Assembly (NCBI GenBank): GCA_034421515.1
Contig: DAOUKH010000011.1
Span: 1-59,560, forward strand
From: DAOUKH01 sp034421515
GTDB lineage: Bacteria > Chloroflexota > Dehalococcoidia > SHYB01
Direction of reading: 5' to 3'
Length of the DNA: 59,560 bases
Below are positions 31,567 to 39,664 of this stretch, in pieces. Under the pieces are notes generated by a model that worked only from the letters and a program-made list of their open reading frames with translations, was not told the DNA's origin and ran no database searches. Within the stretch, counting starts at the first letter, position 1. Each line of letters starts with the position of its first letter. The position numbers and the translations under genes are program-made.

Positions 31567-31611
31567 GCTGGTCAATCCTGAAAAAAGACCCGCCAAGCCC
31601 GAGCCGGCCGC

Positions 31612-32232
31612 CTAGGCCACTGGGAACTCTTTATACACCTCGAACGCGATGTCACTGGGGTTGTGGCCGTTGCAGGGGTTGATCTCCATGGGGCAAGCGG
31701 AGCCCACGGCGAGCACGTCGCGCAACGCCCGGAGCAGGACGTAGTCGCCGGGCCTGGTCTTGGGCGCGAGCACGTTGAACTTGCCGTGCTCGTCGAAGGG
31801 GGAGTTCTGGAAGATATTGAGGGGGTCGGGAAAGACCGGCGGGCTCATGCCAAACTCCTGGAGCGCCTCCATGACGTTCATCTTGCAGGCGCGATGCTGA
31901 GGCGCGGCGTAGAACCAGTACCGGAACGCGTCGCAGGCGGCGGCCCGCATGTCGTGGATGCCCACCGGGTCCTCAACGACGAGCAGTATCGGCTGGCCAA
32001 GGTTGTTGTAGAGCGGCTTGCCGACCTCCGGGCTCAACCGGCCCAAGGCGCCCCTCGTCTCGCAAACGCTCAAGAACTCCGTGCTGTCGCCCGGGCTGAA
32101 CGCGAAGAAGTCGCAGACCTGCTGGCCCTGCACGTCAACGACCTTCAGGTACTCGCCTTCGCGCACGAGCACGCCCTTGCCGTGCCGGGCGGGGATGACG
32201 GTTCGAGAGACCGGCTCGCCGAGTTCGGCCAT
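31612..32232 (-). CDS. DUF1989 (urea-carboxylase-associated) protein, second of a pair
   Basis: A 206-aa DUF1989 protein with VLVREGEYLKVVDVQGQQVCDFFAF, IHDMRAAACDAFRYW and the C-terminal SACPMEINPCNGHNPSDIAFEVY, which has the conserved Cys and His residues of the family. In guanidine-degrading bacteria two DUF1989 proteins, CgdA and CgdB, form carboxyguanidine deiminase. Here no carboxylase is nearby, so the substrate may differ. It starts one base after the stop of its paralogue, so the two are coupled. Confidence 0.88.
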   Translation of the reverse strand: MAELGEPVSRTVIPARHGKGVLVREGEYLKVVDVQGQQVCDFFAFSPGDSTEFLSVCETRGALGRLSPEVGKPLYNNLGQPILLVVEDPVGIHDMRAAACDAFRYWFYAAPQHRACKMNVMEALQEFGMSPPVFPDPLNIFQNSPFDEHGKFNVLAPKTRPGDYVLLRALRDVLAVGSACPMEINPCNGHNPSDIAFEVYKEFPVA

Positions 32233-32233
32233 G

Positions 32234-32872
32234 CTAGGACATCCCTCCGCCGGACCGCGGCTCACCATTGTCCGCGTAGAACTCCAACCTGAGCGAAGAC
32301 GGGGCCGACTTGCCAAGGTGTTGGACCAGGGGGCAGGAGCACACCACGACGATGAGGCCCCGGAGGGCGCGAAAGACGACGTAATCGCCGGCCTTGCTGG
32401 CCGCGCCGGACGTCGTGAGGGTCCCGTCCTCGGCGATCTCCGTCCGTTGGAACAGGTGGAGGGCGTCGGGAACGACGACGGGACGGAGGAAGTACTCCCC
32501 AAGGGCCTGGAACAGGTTCGCGCGGCAGTTGGCGTGATCGGCCAAGCCGTACCGCCGGAGGTATTGATGAGGGCTGCACGCGGGGAGGAGCATGTCGTGG
32601 ACGCCAACGGTGTCCTCCTCCACGGTCGCGATGGCTTGCCGCTTGTTGTTGTGGATCGGTTCCCCGACGACAAGGTCGTGCTGTTCAAGGGCCACCCGGG
32701 TGTGCGCGGGCGAGAAGAAGTCGGCTGGGTCCGAGGGGTTGAAAAAGAAAAGGTCGGCTATCTGGCCGCCTTCCACGTCGACGACCTTCAAGAGCTGCCC
32801 CGGCTCGACGTGGGTGGCGCGGCCCGCGGCGGCCGCCACCGTTGCTTCCCGCTCCAGCGCCCCCAGGCTCAC
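32234..32872 (-). CDS. DUF1989 (urea-carboxylase-associated) protein, first of a pair
   Basis: A 212-aa DUF1989 protein started at GTG behind AGGGGGT. It shows LLKVVDVEGGQIADLFFF, VGVHDMLLPACSPHQY, HANCRANLFQAL and VVVCSCPLVQHLG. The last part differs from its partner, which keeps the CNGHNPSD block that this one lacks, so the two chains probably have different jobs in a heteromer, as proposed for CgdA/CgdB. It has its own promoter 25 bases upstream. Confidence 0.88.
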   Translation of the reverse strand: MSLGALEREATVAAAAGRATHVEPGQLLKVVDVEGGQIADLFFFNPSDPADFFSPAHTRVALEQHDLVVGEPIHNNKRQAIATVEEDTVGVHDMLLPACSPHQYLRRYGLADHANCRANLFQALGEYFLRPVVVPDALHLFQRTEIAEDGTLTTSGAASKAGDYVVFRALRGLIVVVCSCPLVQHLGKSAPSSLRLEFYADNGEPRSGGGMS

Positions 32873-32896
32873 CGTCGACCCCCTGCCAGCCGGGAC

Positions 32897-32925
32897 ACCT
32901 TAGCAAGAGGTATCGTTGGCGTCAA
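32897..32925 (-). promoter_or_regulatory. Promoter for the DUF1989 gene pair
   Basis: On the minus strand TTGACG and TAAGGT are 17 bases apart. The start of transcription would be near 32890, 18 bases before the GTG. The remaining 165 bases to the TRAP operon are AT-richer and contain a GTTCA-N12-TGAAC repeat (about 32955-32976), possibly regulatory. Confidence 0.5.
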
Positions 32926-33090
32926 TCGATCAATAAAACGACGGAGAAGACTCAGTTCATGACGCTTTTCGTGAACGCCGCGGAGTATCTTGACAGAAGG
33001 CCGACGTTATGTTTCGATGGCGTCTCTCCCTGTATCAATATGTATGAGTGCCGACAAGCCGTGCTTTAGTGGACGAAAGGAGGAGGGCGC

Positions 33091-34236
33091 ATGCTTAAGA
33101 GAGTTCTTCAACTCGGAGCCTTGGGGGCGGTTGTCCTACTTGTGGTGGCGGCCTGCGGCGACGGGGACGATGGCGGAGATGCCGAGCCGGTCAGCTTCCG
33201 GTACTCCAACATCTCCGGCATCCACCACACGCAGACCTGGCGTGACACCGTAGCTCCGTGGGGCGGCGCCGTTGAGGCCGCCACGAATGGCAGGTTCAAG
33301 CTCGAGGGCTTCCACGGCGGCAGCCTCTGCACGACGCCGGAGCTCCCCGACTGTCTGGGCAACCAGGTGGCCGACGGGGGAATGACGCTGAAGGCCTTCT
33401 TCCCCGACCGCTTCCCGCTGCACCAGTTCTCCGGAGTGACGGACCCGGCGATCGGTCCCAGGCTCACCGGTGAACAGGAGGCGAAAGTCGGGCGGATCCT
33501 CTACGACGAGTTCCCCGCTCTCCGCGACGAACTCGAGGACCAGAACATCTTCAACATGTTCCAGATAGCGTCCTTTGGGCTTCACTTCAACACCACGAAG
33601 CCGATTGCGACTCTGGAAGACCTGAACGGGATGCGGATCCGGACGTTCGGAGCCTTCATGCCGGACACGATCGAGGCCGCCGGAGCCGTGGCGACCAGCT
33701 TGCCTGCCGGCGAAGTGTTCGACGCACTTTCCCGAGGACTTGTTGAAGGCGCCCTGACGAACCCCCTGACCTACCGTGACCAAGGGTTCTACGATGCGGG
33801 CGCGACGCACGTCACCTTGCTCGGCGACCTGCAGCAGGGCATCAGCCTGCCGATGTCGGCCGGCATCGCCCTCGACGTGAGCCTCGACTGGTGGAACTCG
33901 CTGGACAACGCGGCGCAGTGCGCCTGCCTCCAAGCCGGGAAGGTCCAGGAGCGGGCTTTCGCCGAGTTCACTTCTGGCGATAACGCCCAGGCGATCGACG
34001 TCGGCGTGCAAAACCACGGCGTCGAAGTACTCTCGATGCCGCAGGCCGACATTGACCGCTGGGCCGAGATCACCCCGGACCTCTTCGGTCGGGCCGCCGA
34101 CGCCATGGACGCCCACGGCCCCGGCCGGGAGATCGTGGACCGGTACCTGGAGCTGACTCAGGCGTCGGACGCCGAGATCGACCGGCTCTGGGAGGAGGCC
34201 TGGGACAACCGGCTCGAGCGCTGGGACTGCAACTAG
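33091..34236 (+). CDS. TRAP transporter solute-binding lipoprotein, DctP family
   Basis: A 381-aa extracytoplasmic receptor. It has an AAAGGAGGAGGG ribosome site and a lipoprotein signal ending VVAAC (Cys22). The DctP-type features are FRYSNISGIHHTQTW, the IATLEDLNGMRIRTFGAFM segment that precedes the carboxylate-binding Arg, and SLPAGEVFDALSRGLVEGAL. The Arg in MRIRTFG probably binds the substrate carboxylate. It delivers an organic acid to the DctQ/DctM membrane pair downstream. Confidence 0.93.
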   Translation: MLKRVLQLGALGAVVLLVVAACGDGDDGGDAEPVSFRYSNISGIHHTQTWRDTVAPWGGAVEAATNGRFKLEGFHGGSLCTTPELPDCLGNQVADGGMTLKAFFPDRFPLHQFSGVTDPAIGPRLTGEQEAKVGRILYDEFPALRDELEDQNIFNMFQIASFGLHFNTTKPIATLEDLNGMRIRTFGAFMPDTIEAAGAVATSLPAGEVFDALSRGLVEGALTNPLTYRDQGFYDAGATHVTLLGDLQQGISLPMSAGIALDVSLDWWNSLDNAAQCACLQAGKVQERAFAEFTSGDNAQAIDVGVQNHGVEVLSMPQADIDRWAEITPDLFGRAADAMDAHGPGREIVDRYLELTQASDAEIDRLWEEAWDNRLERWDCN

Positions 34237-34268
34237 CGCGGGACGAAATCCGCTAACAGCCTGTGCCG

Positions 34269-34303
34269 GCGGGCGTCCGCCCTGCGAAGGGGCGGACGCC
34301 CGC
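34269..34303 (+). terminator. 14-bp hairpin between DctP and DctQ genes
   Basis: GCGGGCGTCCGCCC and its exact reverse complement enclose a 7-base loop, 33 bases after the DctP stop. It is followed by CTAGGCG rather than a T-run, so it probably attenuates or protects the receptor transcript rather than ending all transcription. Confidence 0.6.
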
Positions 34304-34435
34304 CTAGGCGCTATTCCGCGGGAAGAGGGGCAGGCCGGCCTCGACGGGGCGGTTTCGAACCCTCATCTGCCCTCTGCCGCTCTTCCGGCGCATGGGTCGA
34401 CGCATCGGACTCCGGTTGACTGACGGAGACGCGCA

Positions 34436-35020
34436 ATGAGTCGATTCGGAGAGCGCTTCGTAGCATGGATGGACCGCTTGACGTCCGTCGTCAACTTCTC
34501 GTCCAGGTCCATCGCCATTGCGTCGGGAGTCGTCGCCGCCCTGATGATGGGGCTGGTGGCGGCCAACGTCATCTCCCGCGAGACCTTCAACGAGCCTGTC
34601 CCGGGCACGGTCGAGATCGTGCGGGTCATGATGGTCTTCCTGGTCTTTCTCCCCTGGGCGTTGGTCCAAGTCAGGAAGGGCCATATTCAGGTCACCTTCC
34701 TCCATACGAGGGTCTCCCCTCGAACACGCTTCGTCCTCGAGGTCGTCGCCCTGCTCGCCATGTTCACCTTGGCCGCCATGCTGACGTGGCGCTCCGGCGA
34801 GTTCTCGTGGAAGGGATGGTTGGAGAAGGACGTCTTCGTCGGCCCTGTCTACACCCCATCGTGGCCCGCCCGTTGGGCAATTACGGCGGGAGCCTCCATC
34901 TTCTCGCTCGTCGTCCTCTGCGACATCTGGCATACGGTGCGCCGATTCGTAACCGGCCAGTTCGAGACCCAGGAGGAACGCGAGAAACGAGAGGAACGAG
35001 AGCGGGCGCGCCATGTCTGA
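34436..35020 (+). CDS. TRAP transporter small permease, DctQ family
   Basis: A 194-aa four-span membrane protein. Spans are near residues 22-42, 58-78, 100-118 and 145-165; the conserved VPGTVEIVRVMMVFLVFLPW stretch is the DctQ signature. The C-terminal tail is highly charged (QEEREKREERERARHV). It overlaps the DctM gene by eight bases and is separated from DctP by a 199-base spacer with a hairpin. Confidence 0.9.
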   Translation: MSRFGERFVAWMDRLTSVVNFSSRSIAIASGVVAALMMGLVAANVISRETFNEPVPGTVEIVRVMMVFLVFLPWALVQVRKGHIQVTFLHTRVSPRTRFVLEVVALLAMFTLAAMLTWRSGEFSWKGWLEKDVFVGPVYTPSWPARWAITAGASIFSLVVLCDIWHTVRRFVTGQFETQEEREKREERERARHV

Positions 35021-36341
35021 CGTCACGATTGGCTATTTCGGCGTCGCCCTCGCCCTCGTCCTGATCCTCTCAGGGGTTCACGTGGGCGTGGCCCTTGCGC
35101 TCGTCGGCATCGGCGGGCTGCTCGTTCTCTCGACGGCCGACGCGGCGCTGTCCGCGCTCGGCTTCATGCCCTTCAACCTGACGGCGAGCTTCCCCTTCGC
35201 CGTGGTCCCCATGTACATCCTCATGGGCGAGTTCGCCTTCGCGGGGGGCCTGACTCAGGTGCTATTCTCCGCGGCCCATCGATGGATGGGCAGGCTGCCC
35301 GGCGGCATGCCTCTGGCGGTGACAACGGCGGCGGCGGGCTTCGCCGCGGTCACCGGCTCGAGCATGGCCGCGGCTTCGACCCTGACCCGAGTCGCCCTGC
35401 CAGAGATGGTCCGGTACAAGGTGCACAAGGGCCTTTCAGTGGCGGTGATCGCCGCCTCCGGTTCCTTCGCGGTGATGATCCCCCCGAGCGGCTTGCTCAT
35501 CATCTACGGCATCATCGCCGACCAGCCCATCGGCCCCTTGCTGATCGCGGGCATCGTCCCCGGCTTGATGACGGCGGGCCTCTATCTCGGCTTCATCTTT
35601 CTCCGGGTGCTCAAGAACCGCGAGATGGGAGGCGAGCCCCCTCCCCCGGTTCCCTTCAAAGAGAAGTTCCGGTCCACGGTGAACACGTGGCCGATTATCG
35701 CGCTCATCGTGCTCGTGATCGGAGGGCTGTTCGCCGGCATCTTCACCCCAACGGAGTCGGGCGCCGTGGGCGCCGCGGGCGCCTTCTCGATCGTCCTGCT
35801 GTTCCGCAGGATGACGGTGCGCACCTTCTCCGACGCCTGCATGAATACGGTCATGACGACGAGCATGCTCTATCTCGTGATCATCGGCGCGTTCCTCTTC
35901 AGCCGCTTCCTGGCGCTGAGCACCGTGACCACCGAGGCCATCGACGCCTTAGGGGGAGGCTCGCTGGCGACGCCGATTGTCCTGGCCTTGCTGATGTTCA
36001 TGTACCTGCTGCTCGGCGGATTCATGGAGGCAGTGGGCATGATCGCAGTCACCGTTCCGCTGGCCCTTCCGGTCGTGGAGGCCCATGGCTACAACGGCAT
36101 CTGGTTCGGGATCATCGTTACCAAGATGACGGAGGTCGCGGTGTTGACCCCGCCCCTTGGGCTCAACGTCTACGCGGTGCAGGCGATGAGCCGCCAGATC
36201 GGGGATGAGATGCCGCTGGGCTTCATCTTCAGAAATGCGGCGCCTTTCTTATTGCTGGACTTCTTGATCTTGGCCCTTTTGATCGCCTTGCCGGGGATCG
36301 TCGTCTGGTTGCCGAACATCGCCTACGACCTCAACCTCTAG
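35013..36341 (+). CDS. TRAP transporter large permease, DctM family
   Basis: A 442-aa membrane protein with about 12 spans, the sodium-coupled transport subunit. Diagnostic parts are FPFAVVPMYILMGEFAFAGG, AAGFAAVTGSSMAAASTLTRVALPEM (first re-entrant loop), SGSFAVMIPPSGLLIIYGI-like ASGSFAVMIPPSGLLIIYG, FTPTESGAVGAAGAF and ILTPPLGLNVY-like VLTPPLGLNVYAVQ. These match DctM/SiaQM cores. The gene is translationally coupled to DctQ. Confidence 0.94.
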   Translation: MSDVTIGYFGVALALVLILSGVHVGVALALVGIGGLLVLSTADAALSALGFMPFNLTASFPFAVVPMYILMGEFAFAGGLTQVLFSAAHRWMGRLPGGMPLAVTTAAAGFAAVTGSSMAAASTLTRVALPEMVRYKVHKGLSVAVIAASGSFAVMIPPSGLLIIYGIIADQPIGPLLIAGIVPGLMTAGLYLGFIFLRVLKNREMGGEPPPPVPFKEKFRSTVNTWPIIALIVLVIGGLFAGIFTPTESGAVGAAGAFSIVLLFRRMTVRTFSDACMNTVMTTSMLYLVIIGAFLFSRFLALSTVTTEAIDALGGGSLATPIVLALLMFMYLLLGGFMEAVGMIAVTVPLALPVVEAHGYNGIWFGIIVTKMTEVAVLTPPLGLNVYAVQAMSRQIGDEMPLGFIFRNAAPFLLLDFLILALLIALPGIVVWLPNIAYDLNL

Positions 36342-36348
36342 TGACGCG

Positions 36349-36377
36349 CCCCGCGGCCTCAATAAACGGCCGCGGGG
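36349..36377 (+). terminator. 10-bp hairpin after the TRAP operon
   Basis: CCCCGCGGCC and GGCCGCGGGG flank a 9-base AT-rich loop, eight bases after the DctM stop. No T tract follows, and the next gene has a ribosome site only nine bases further on, so some read-through is expected. Confidence 0.55.
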
Positions 36378-36395
36378 CTACGGAAAGGACGTGTC

Positions 36396-37322
36396 TTGGC
36401 TGAACGGATGTTGGTCGGGACCTCGGTGCCCAACATGGGCCCGCTGACGAGCCTGGAGATTACGCGGGAGATCGCCGAGCGGGCCGACCGCTACGACTTC
36501 TCCGACCTCTGGGTCGGCGACCATGTCGTCTTTCCAAAGCGGATCGACTCCAAGTACCCCTATCGTCACGGCTTTTCGTCGGCGCCCGATGAGGGCGTGC
36601 TGGAGCCGCTGGTAAGCCTGGGCTTCCTCGGCGGGATGACCCGGCGGGTCCGGCTCGGGGTAAGCGTGTTGATCGTCCCCTACCGGAATCCCGTCGTCAC
36701 GGCCAAGATGATCGCGTCGCTGGACGTCCTCACCGAGGGCCGCGTCATCTATGGAGCGGGGGTCGGCTGGATGAAAGAGGAGTTCAATGCCCTGGAAGCG
36801 GACTTCAGCAACCGGGGCGCCGTCTCCGACGAGTACCTGGAAATCTACAAGGACCTCTGTACCACGGAGCTCTCGAGCTACTCAGGAAAGTACTACCGGT
36901 ACGCCAACCTCAGCATGTTCCCCAAGCCGGTCCAACGGCCGTACCCGCCGGTGTGGATCGGCGGTTCGACCGGCCGCTCGATGCGCCGCGCCGCGCGCCT
37001 CGGCGACGGCTGGCAGCCCCTGACCGTCAGCGCCGAGGAGATGCGGGTGAAGGCGCGAAGGATGCGAGAATTGCTCGAGGAGGAGGGGCGCGACCCGGCG
37101 GCGTTCACGGTGTCCGCTCGCGTCTTCTACACCGTCAACGACGACCCGCCCCTGTCGCCCGGGGCGCCGTCGGTCTACGGCAACCCGGAGCAGGTGCTGG
37201 ACGCGATGCGCGAGTACGAGGCGGCCGGCGTCGATCACCTGCTGATGTCGCCCCGCGGGCCGGACCGCCGGAAGACGGTGGAGTACGTCGACCGCTTGGG
37301 CGAAGTCCTCCATCGGCTGTGA
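36396..37322 (+). CDS. Luciferase-like (LLM) flavin/F420-dependent oxidoreductase
   Basis: A 308-aa TIM-barrel monooxygenase or dehydrogenase. It has GTSVPNMGPLTSLEITREIAERAD, the DLWVGDHVVFP strand, LGVSVLIVPYRNPVVTAKMIASLDVLTEGR and VWIGGSTGRSMRRAARLGDGW, the usual LLM landmarks for F420 or FMN binding. Translation starts at TTG eight bases behind GGAAAGGA. The preceding TRAP importer may supply its substrate. Confidence 0.92.
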   Translation: MAERMLVGTSVPNMGPLTSLEITREIAERADRYDFSDLWVGDHVVFPKRIDSKYPYRHGFSSAPDEGVLEPLVSLGFLGGMTRRVRLGVSVLIVPYRNPVVTAKMIASLDVLTEGRVIYGAGVGWMKEEFNALEADFSNRGAVSDEYLEIYKDLCTTELSSYSGKYYRYANLSMFPKPVQRPYPPVWIGGSTGRSMRRAARLGDGWQPLTVSAEEMRVKARRMRELLEEEGRDPAAFTVSARVFYTVNDDPPLSPGAPSVYGNPEQVLDAMREYEAAGVDHLLMSPRGPDRRKTVEYVDRLGEVLHRL

Positions 37323-37342
37323 ATCCTTGCAGATCCCGACAG

Positions 37343-37371
37343 TTGACATGCAAACGGCACGGCAATACGGT
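37343..37371 (+). promoter_or_regulatory. Promoter of the large amidohydrolase/CoA-transferase cluster
   Basis: A perfect TTGACA and TACGGT are 17 bases apart, with transcription predicted near 37378, 53 bases before the first amidohydrolase. No other good promoter was seen before the cluster's end. Confidence 0.6.
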
Positions 37372-37430
37372 TACGGCGCTAGGGGCATCCCCTGCCGAGC
37401 TCAACGCCCGCCTGGAGGTCTAGGTAGCTG

Positions 37431-38516
37431 ATGAGCATCGTCGTCAACGCCCACACCCACATCAACTCCGAGGTGCCTGGGCGCAAGTACTTCCCCTGGC
37501 AGCACACCTGGCACACCTGCATGGCGTGGGCCTACGGTGTCTGGTCGCCCACGCAGGGCAAGCCGCCCTACGACCGCGACCCCAACGCCCTCTTCCCCAA
37601 GCAGGGCCTCCGCTTCGCCGATCCCGAGGGGTCCTACACCATCGCCTCCATGGACCACGCCGGGATCGACATGGGCATCATCCTCCCCATCGACTACGAC
37701 TGGTCGTGGGGCTCGGAGTCGGCCATCGGCATCGAGGAAAAGCACATTCATCAAATGGAAATGGTGGAGAAGTTCCCGGGCCGGTTCGTGGGCCTCGCCG
37801 GGCCCGATCCCCGACGCCCGGGGTGTGACGAGATCTTCGTCCGAGCCGTCGAGGAGTACGGGATGCGGGGACTGAAGATGATCCCCAAGGCCGGCTACTA
37901 CGTCTGGGACGAACGGGCCTACCCACTTTACGAGCAGTGCACCGAGCGAGGTCTGCCGATCTTCGTCTGCACCGAACCCGACGGCGGGGGCTACAACCGC
38001 GACCGTTTCGCCGAGCCCATCCACCTCAGCGACGTCATCGGCGACTTTCCGGACATGCCCGTGGTGATGCTCCACGCAGGGGAGCCCTTCTATCACTGGT
38101 TCGAGGAATCCCTCCTCGTAGCCTCCCGGGCGGCCAACGCCTACGTCGAGCTAAACTTCTGGATCCGTCCCCACTTCGTCCCCAAGATGATTCCGAGCTA
38201 CGAGGACGACCCGGAATGGGTCGTGCGGCTGATCGCCAAGGTGCGCGACATTCTGGGACCCCATCGGATCCTTTGGGGCACGGATGGCCATGTCGGCCCC
38301 AGGACGCGCGAGGACTGGAAGGGGCCGGTGGACTGGCTGAAGTCGCTGCCCGACGTCGCGCCTCAGTATGGCGTGAAGTTCACCAAGGACGAGGTGGACA
38401 TGATGCTTGGCGGCAACGCCGCCCGGCTCGTCGGCGTGGCCGGCGCCAAGGAATGGGAGCGCCCGCACAAGTATGACGTCGGCAGGCGGATGCCGCCGCC
38501 GTTCCGGGGCATGTGA
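37431..38516 (+). CDS. Amidohydrolase-2 family protein, cluster copy 1
   Basis: A 361-aa TIM-barrel protein opening VVNAHTHINSEVPGRKYFPW. It has the cluster-specific blocks LPIDYDWSWGSES, EEKHIHQMEM, PKAGYYVWDERAYPLYEQC and CTEPDGGGYNRDRFAEPIHL. HTH supplies the strand 1 ligands, VMLHAGEPFYHWFEE the strand 6 His and ILWGTDGH the strand 8 Asp. The strand 5 His found in ordinary members (FHAG) is replaced by CTEP. It lacks the GPKVHGNN-type insert of the other three copies. First gene of the cluster. Confidence 0.92.
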   Translation: MSIVVNAHTHINSEVPGRKYFPWQHTWHTCMAWAYGVWSPTQGKPPYDRDPNALFPKQGLRFADPEGSYTIASMDHAGIDMGIILPIDYDWSWGSESAIGIEEKHIHQMEMVEKFPGRFVGLAGPDPRRPGCDEIFVRAVEEYGMRGLKMIPKAGYYVWDERAYPLYEQCTERGLPIFVCTEPDGGGYNRDRFAEPIHLSDVIGDFPDMPVVMLHAGEPFYHWFEESLLVASRAANAYVELNFWIRPHFVPKMIPSYEDDPEWVVRLIAKVRDILGPHRILWGTDGHVGPRTREDWKGPVDWLKSLPDVAPQYGVKFTKDEVDMMLGGNAARLVGVAGAKEWERPHKYDVGRRMPPPFRGM

Positions 38517-39664
38517 ACGGAGCACTGGCCGTGGGCCTCGTCGTCAACACACATCAGCACATCTCAAACGAAGTCGAAGGGCGTCGCTACCTACCCAAGC
38601 GGCAGGTGTGGCACGTCTGCATGGACTGGGCCTATGCCGGCTGGGGAGGGAACGCGGCGGACAAAATGCCGCCGTATTCCCGCGACCCCAGCGCCATCTT
38701 CGAGCGGCAGGGCCTCCGATACGCCGACCCGACCGGGGAATGGACGATCGGCGACATGGACCAAGCCGGCGTAGACGCTTCGATCCTGCCGACGATCGAC
38801 TACGACCTCTCCTGGGGTGAGCCGGCGGACATCACCATCGAAGAGAAGCACGAGCACCTCTCCGAGATGCAGAAGCGGTACCCAGGCCGCTTCTTCGGCC
38901 TCGCCGGCCAGGATGCTCGGCGCCCCGGCGCAGAGGCCATCTTCGACCGGGCCATTCGCGAGCTCGGGCTCAAGGGGCTCAAGCAGATGCCCAAGGTGGG
39001 CTACTACGCCTGGGACACGCGGGCCTGCCGCCTCTACGAGCGATGCCTCGACTACGGCGTCCCTGCGGCTATCTGCACGCAACCGGACGGCGGGGGCTAC
39101 AACCGCGACCGCTTCGCGCAGCCCGTCCATTTGAGCGACGTCGTCGGCGACTATCCAGACCTGAATCTCGTCATCCTCCATGCGGGAGCGCCGCTCTACC
39201 ACTGGTTCGAGGAGGCCCTCAACGTCGCCTCCCGAGCGCCCAACGTCCATCTGTCCCTCGACTTTTGGATCGCCGGCTTCTATCCGATTCCCGGCTTCAT
39301 CCCGAGCTTCATGTCCGGCGAGGAGTCCGTCGTCAAGCTCCTGGCCAGAGTAAGGGACGTCATCGGGGCCAACCGGATGATGTGGGGCTCCGACACGTTC
39401 AGCGGCCCCAAGGTCCATGGCAACAATGTCTTCGGAGCGACGACCCCCTTCGGCCTGAAGGAGGTCGTCGACTGGCTCAAGGGTCTGCCCGAGACCGCGA
39501 AGAAGTACAACAAGTCCTTCAACGGCGACGAGGCCGATTTGCTGCTGGGGGAGAACGCGGCCCGCGTCTTCGGCATCAAGGACTACCCGGACTGGGAGCG
39601 CACCGAAACGTACGGCTGGCGTCGGCGGAGTCCCATTCCGTACCAGGGAGGCCTCGGTGGCTAG
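38513..39664 (+). CDS. Amidohydrolase-2 family protein, cluster copy 2
   Basis: A 383-aa paralogue starting at a GTG that overlaps the previous stop by four bases; GTG 38531 is an alternative. It shows VVNTHQHISNEVEGRRYLP, LPTIDYDLSWGEPADITIEEKHEHL, PKVGYYAWDTRACRLYERC, CTQPDGGGYNRDRFAQPVHL, LHAGAPLYHWFEE and MMWGSDTFSGPKVHGNN. Like copy 1 it has Thr/Gln in place of the strand 5 metal His. Overlaps the next CoA-transferase by eight bases. Confidence 0.92.
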   Translation: MNGALAVGLVVNTHQHISNEVEGRRYLPKRQVWHVCMDWAYAGWGGNAADKMPPYSRDPSAIFERQGLRYADPTGEWTIGDMDQAGVDASILPTIDYDLSWGEPADITIEEKHEHLSEMQKRYPGRFFGLAGQDARRPGAEAIFDRAIRELGLKGLKQMPKVGYYAWDTRACRLYERCLDYGVPAAICTQPDGGGYNRDRFAQPVHLSDVVGDYPDLNLVILHAGAPLYHWFEEALNVASRAPNVHLSLDFWIAGFYPIPGFIPSFMSGEESVVKLLARVRDVIGANRMMWGSDTFSGPKVHGNNVFGATTPFGLKEVVDWLKGLPETAKKYNKSFNGDEADLLLGENAARVFGIKDYPDWERTETYGWRRRSPIPYQGGLGG

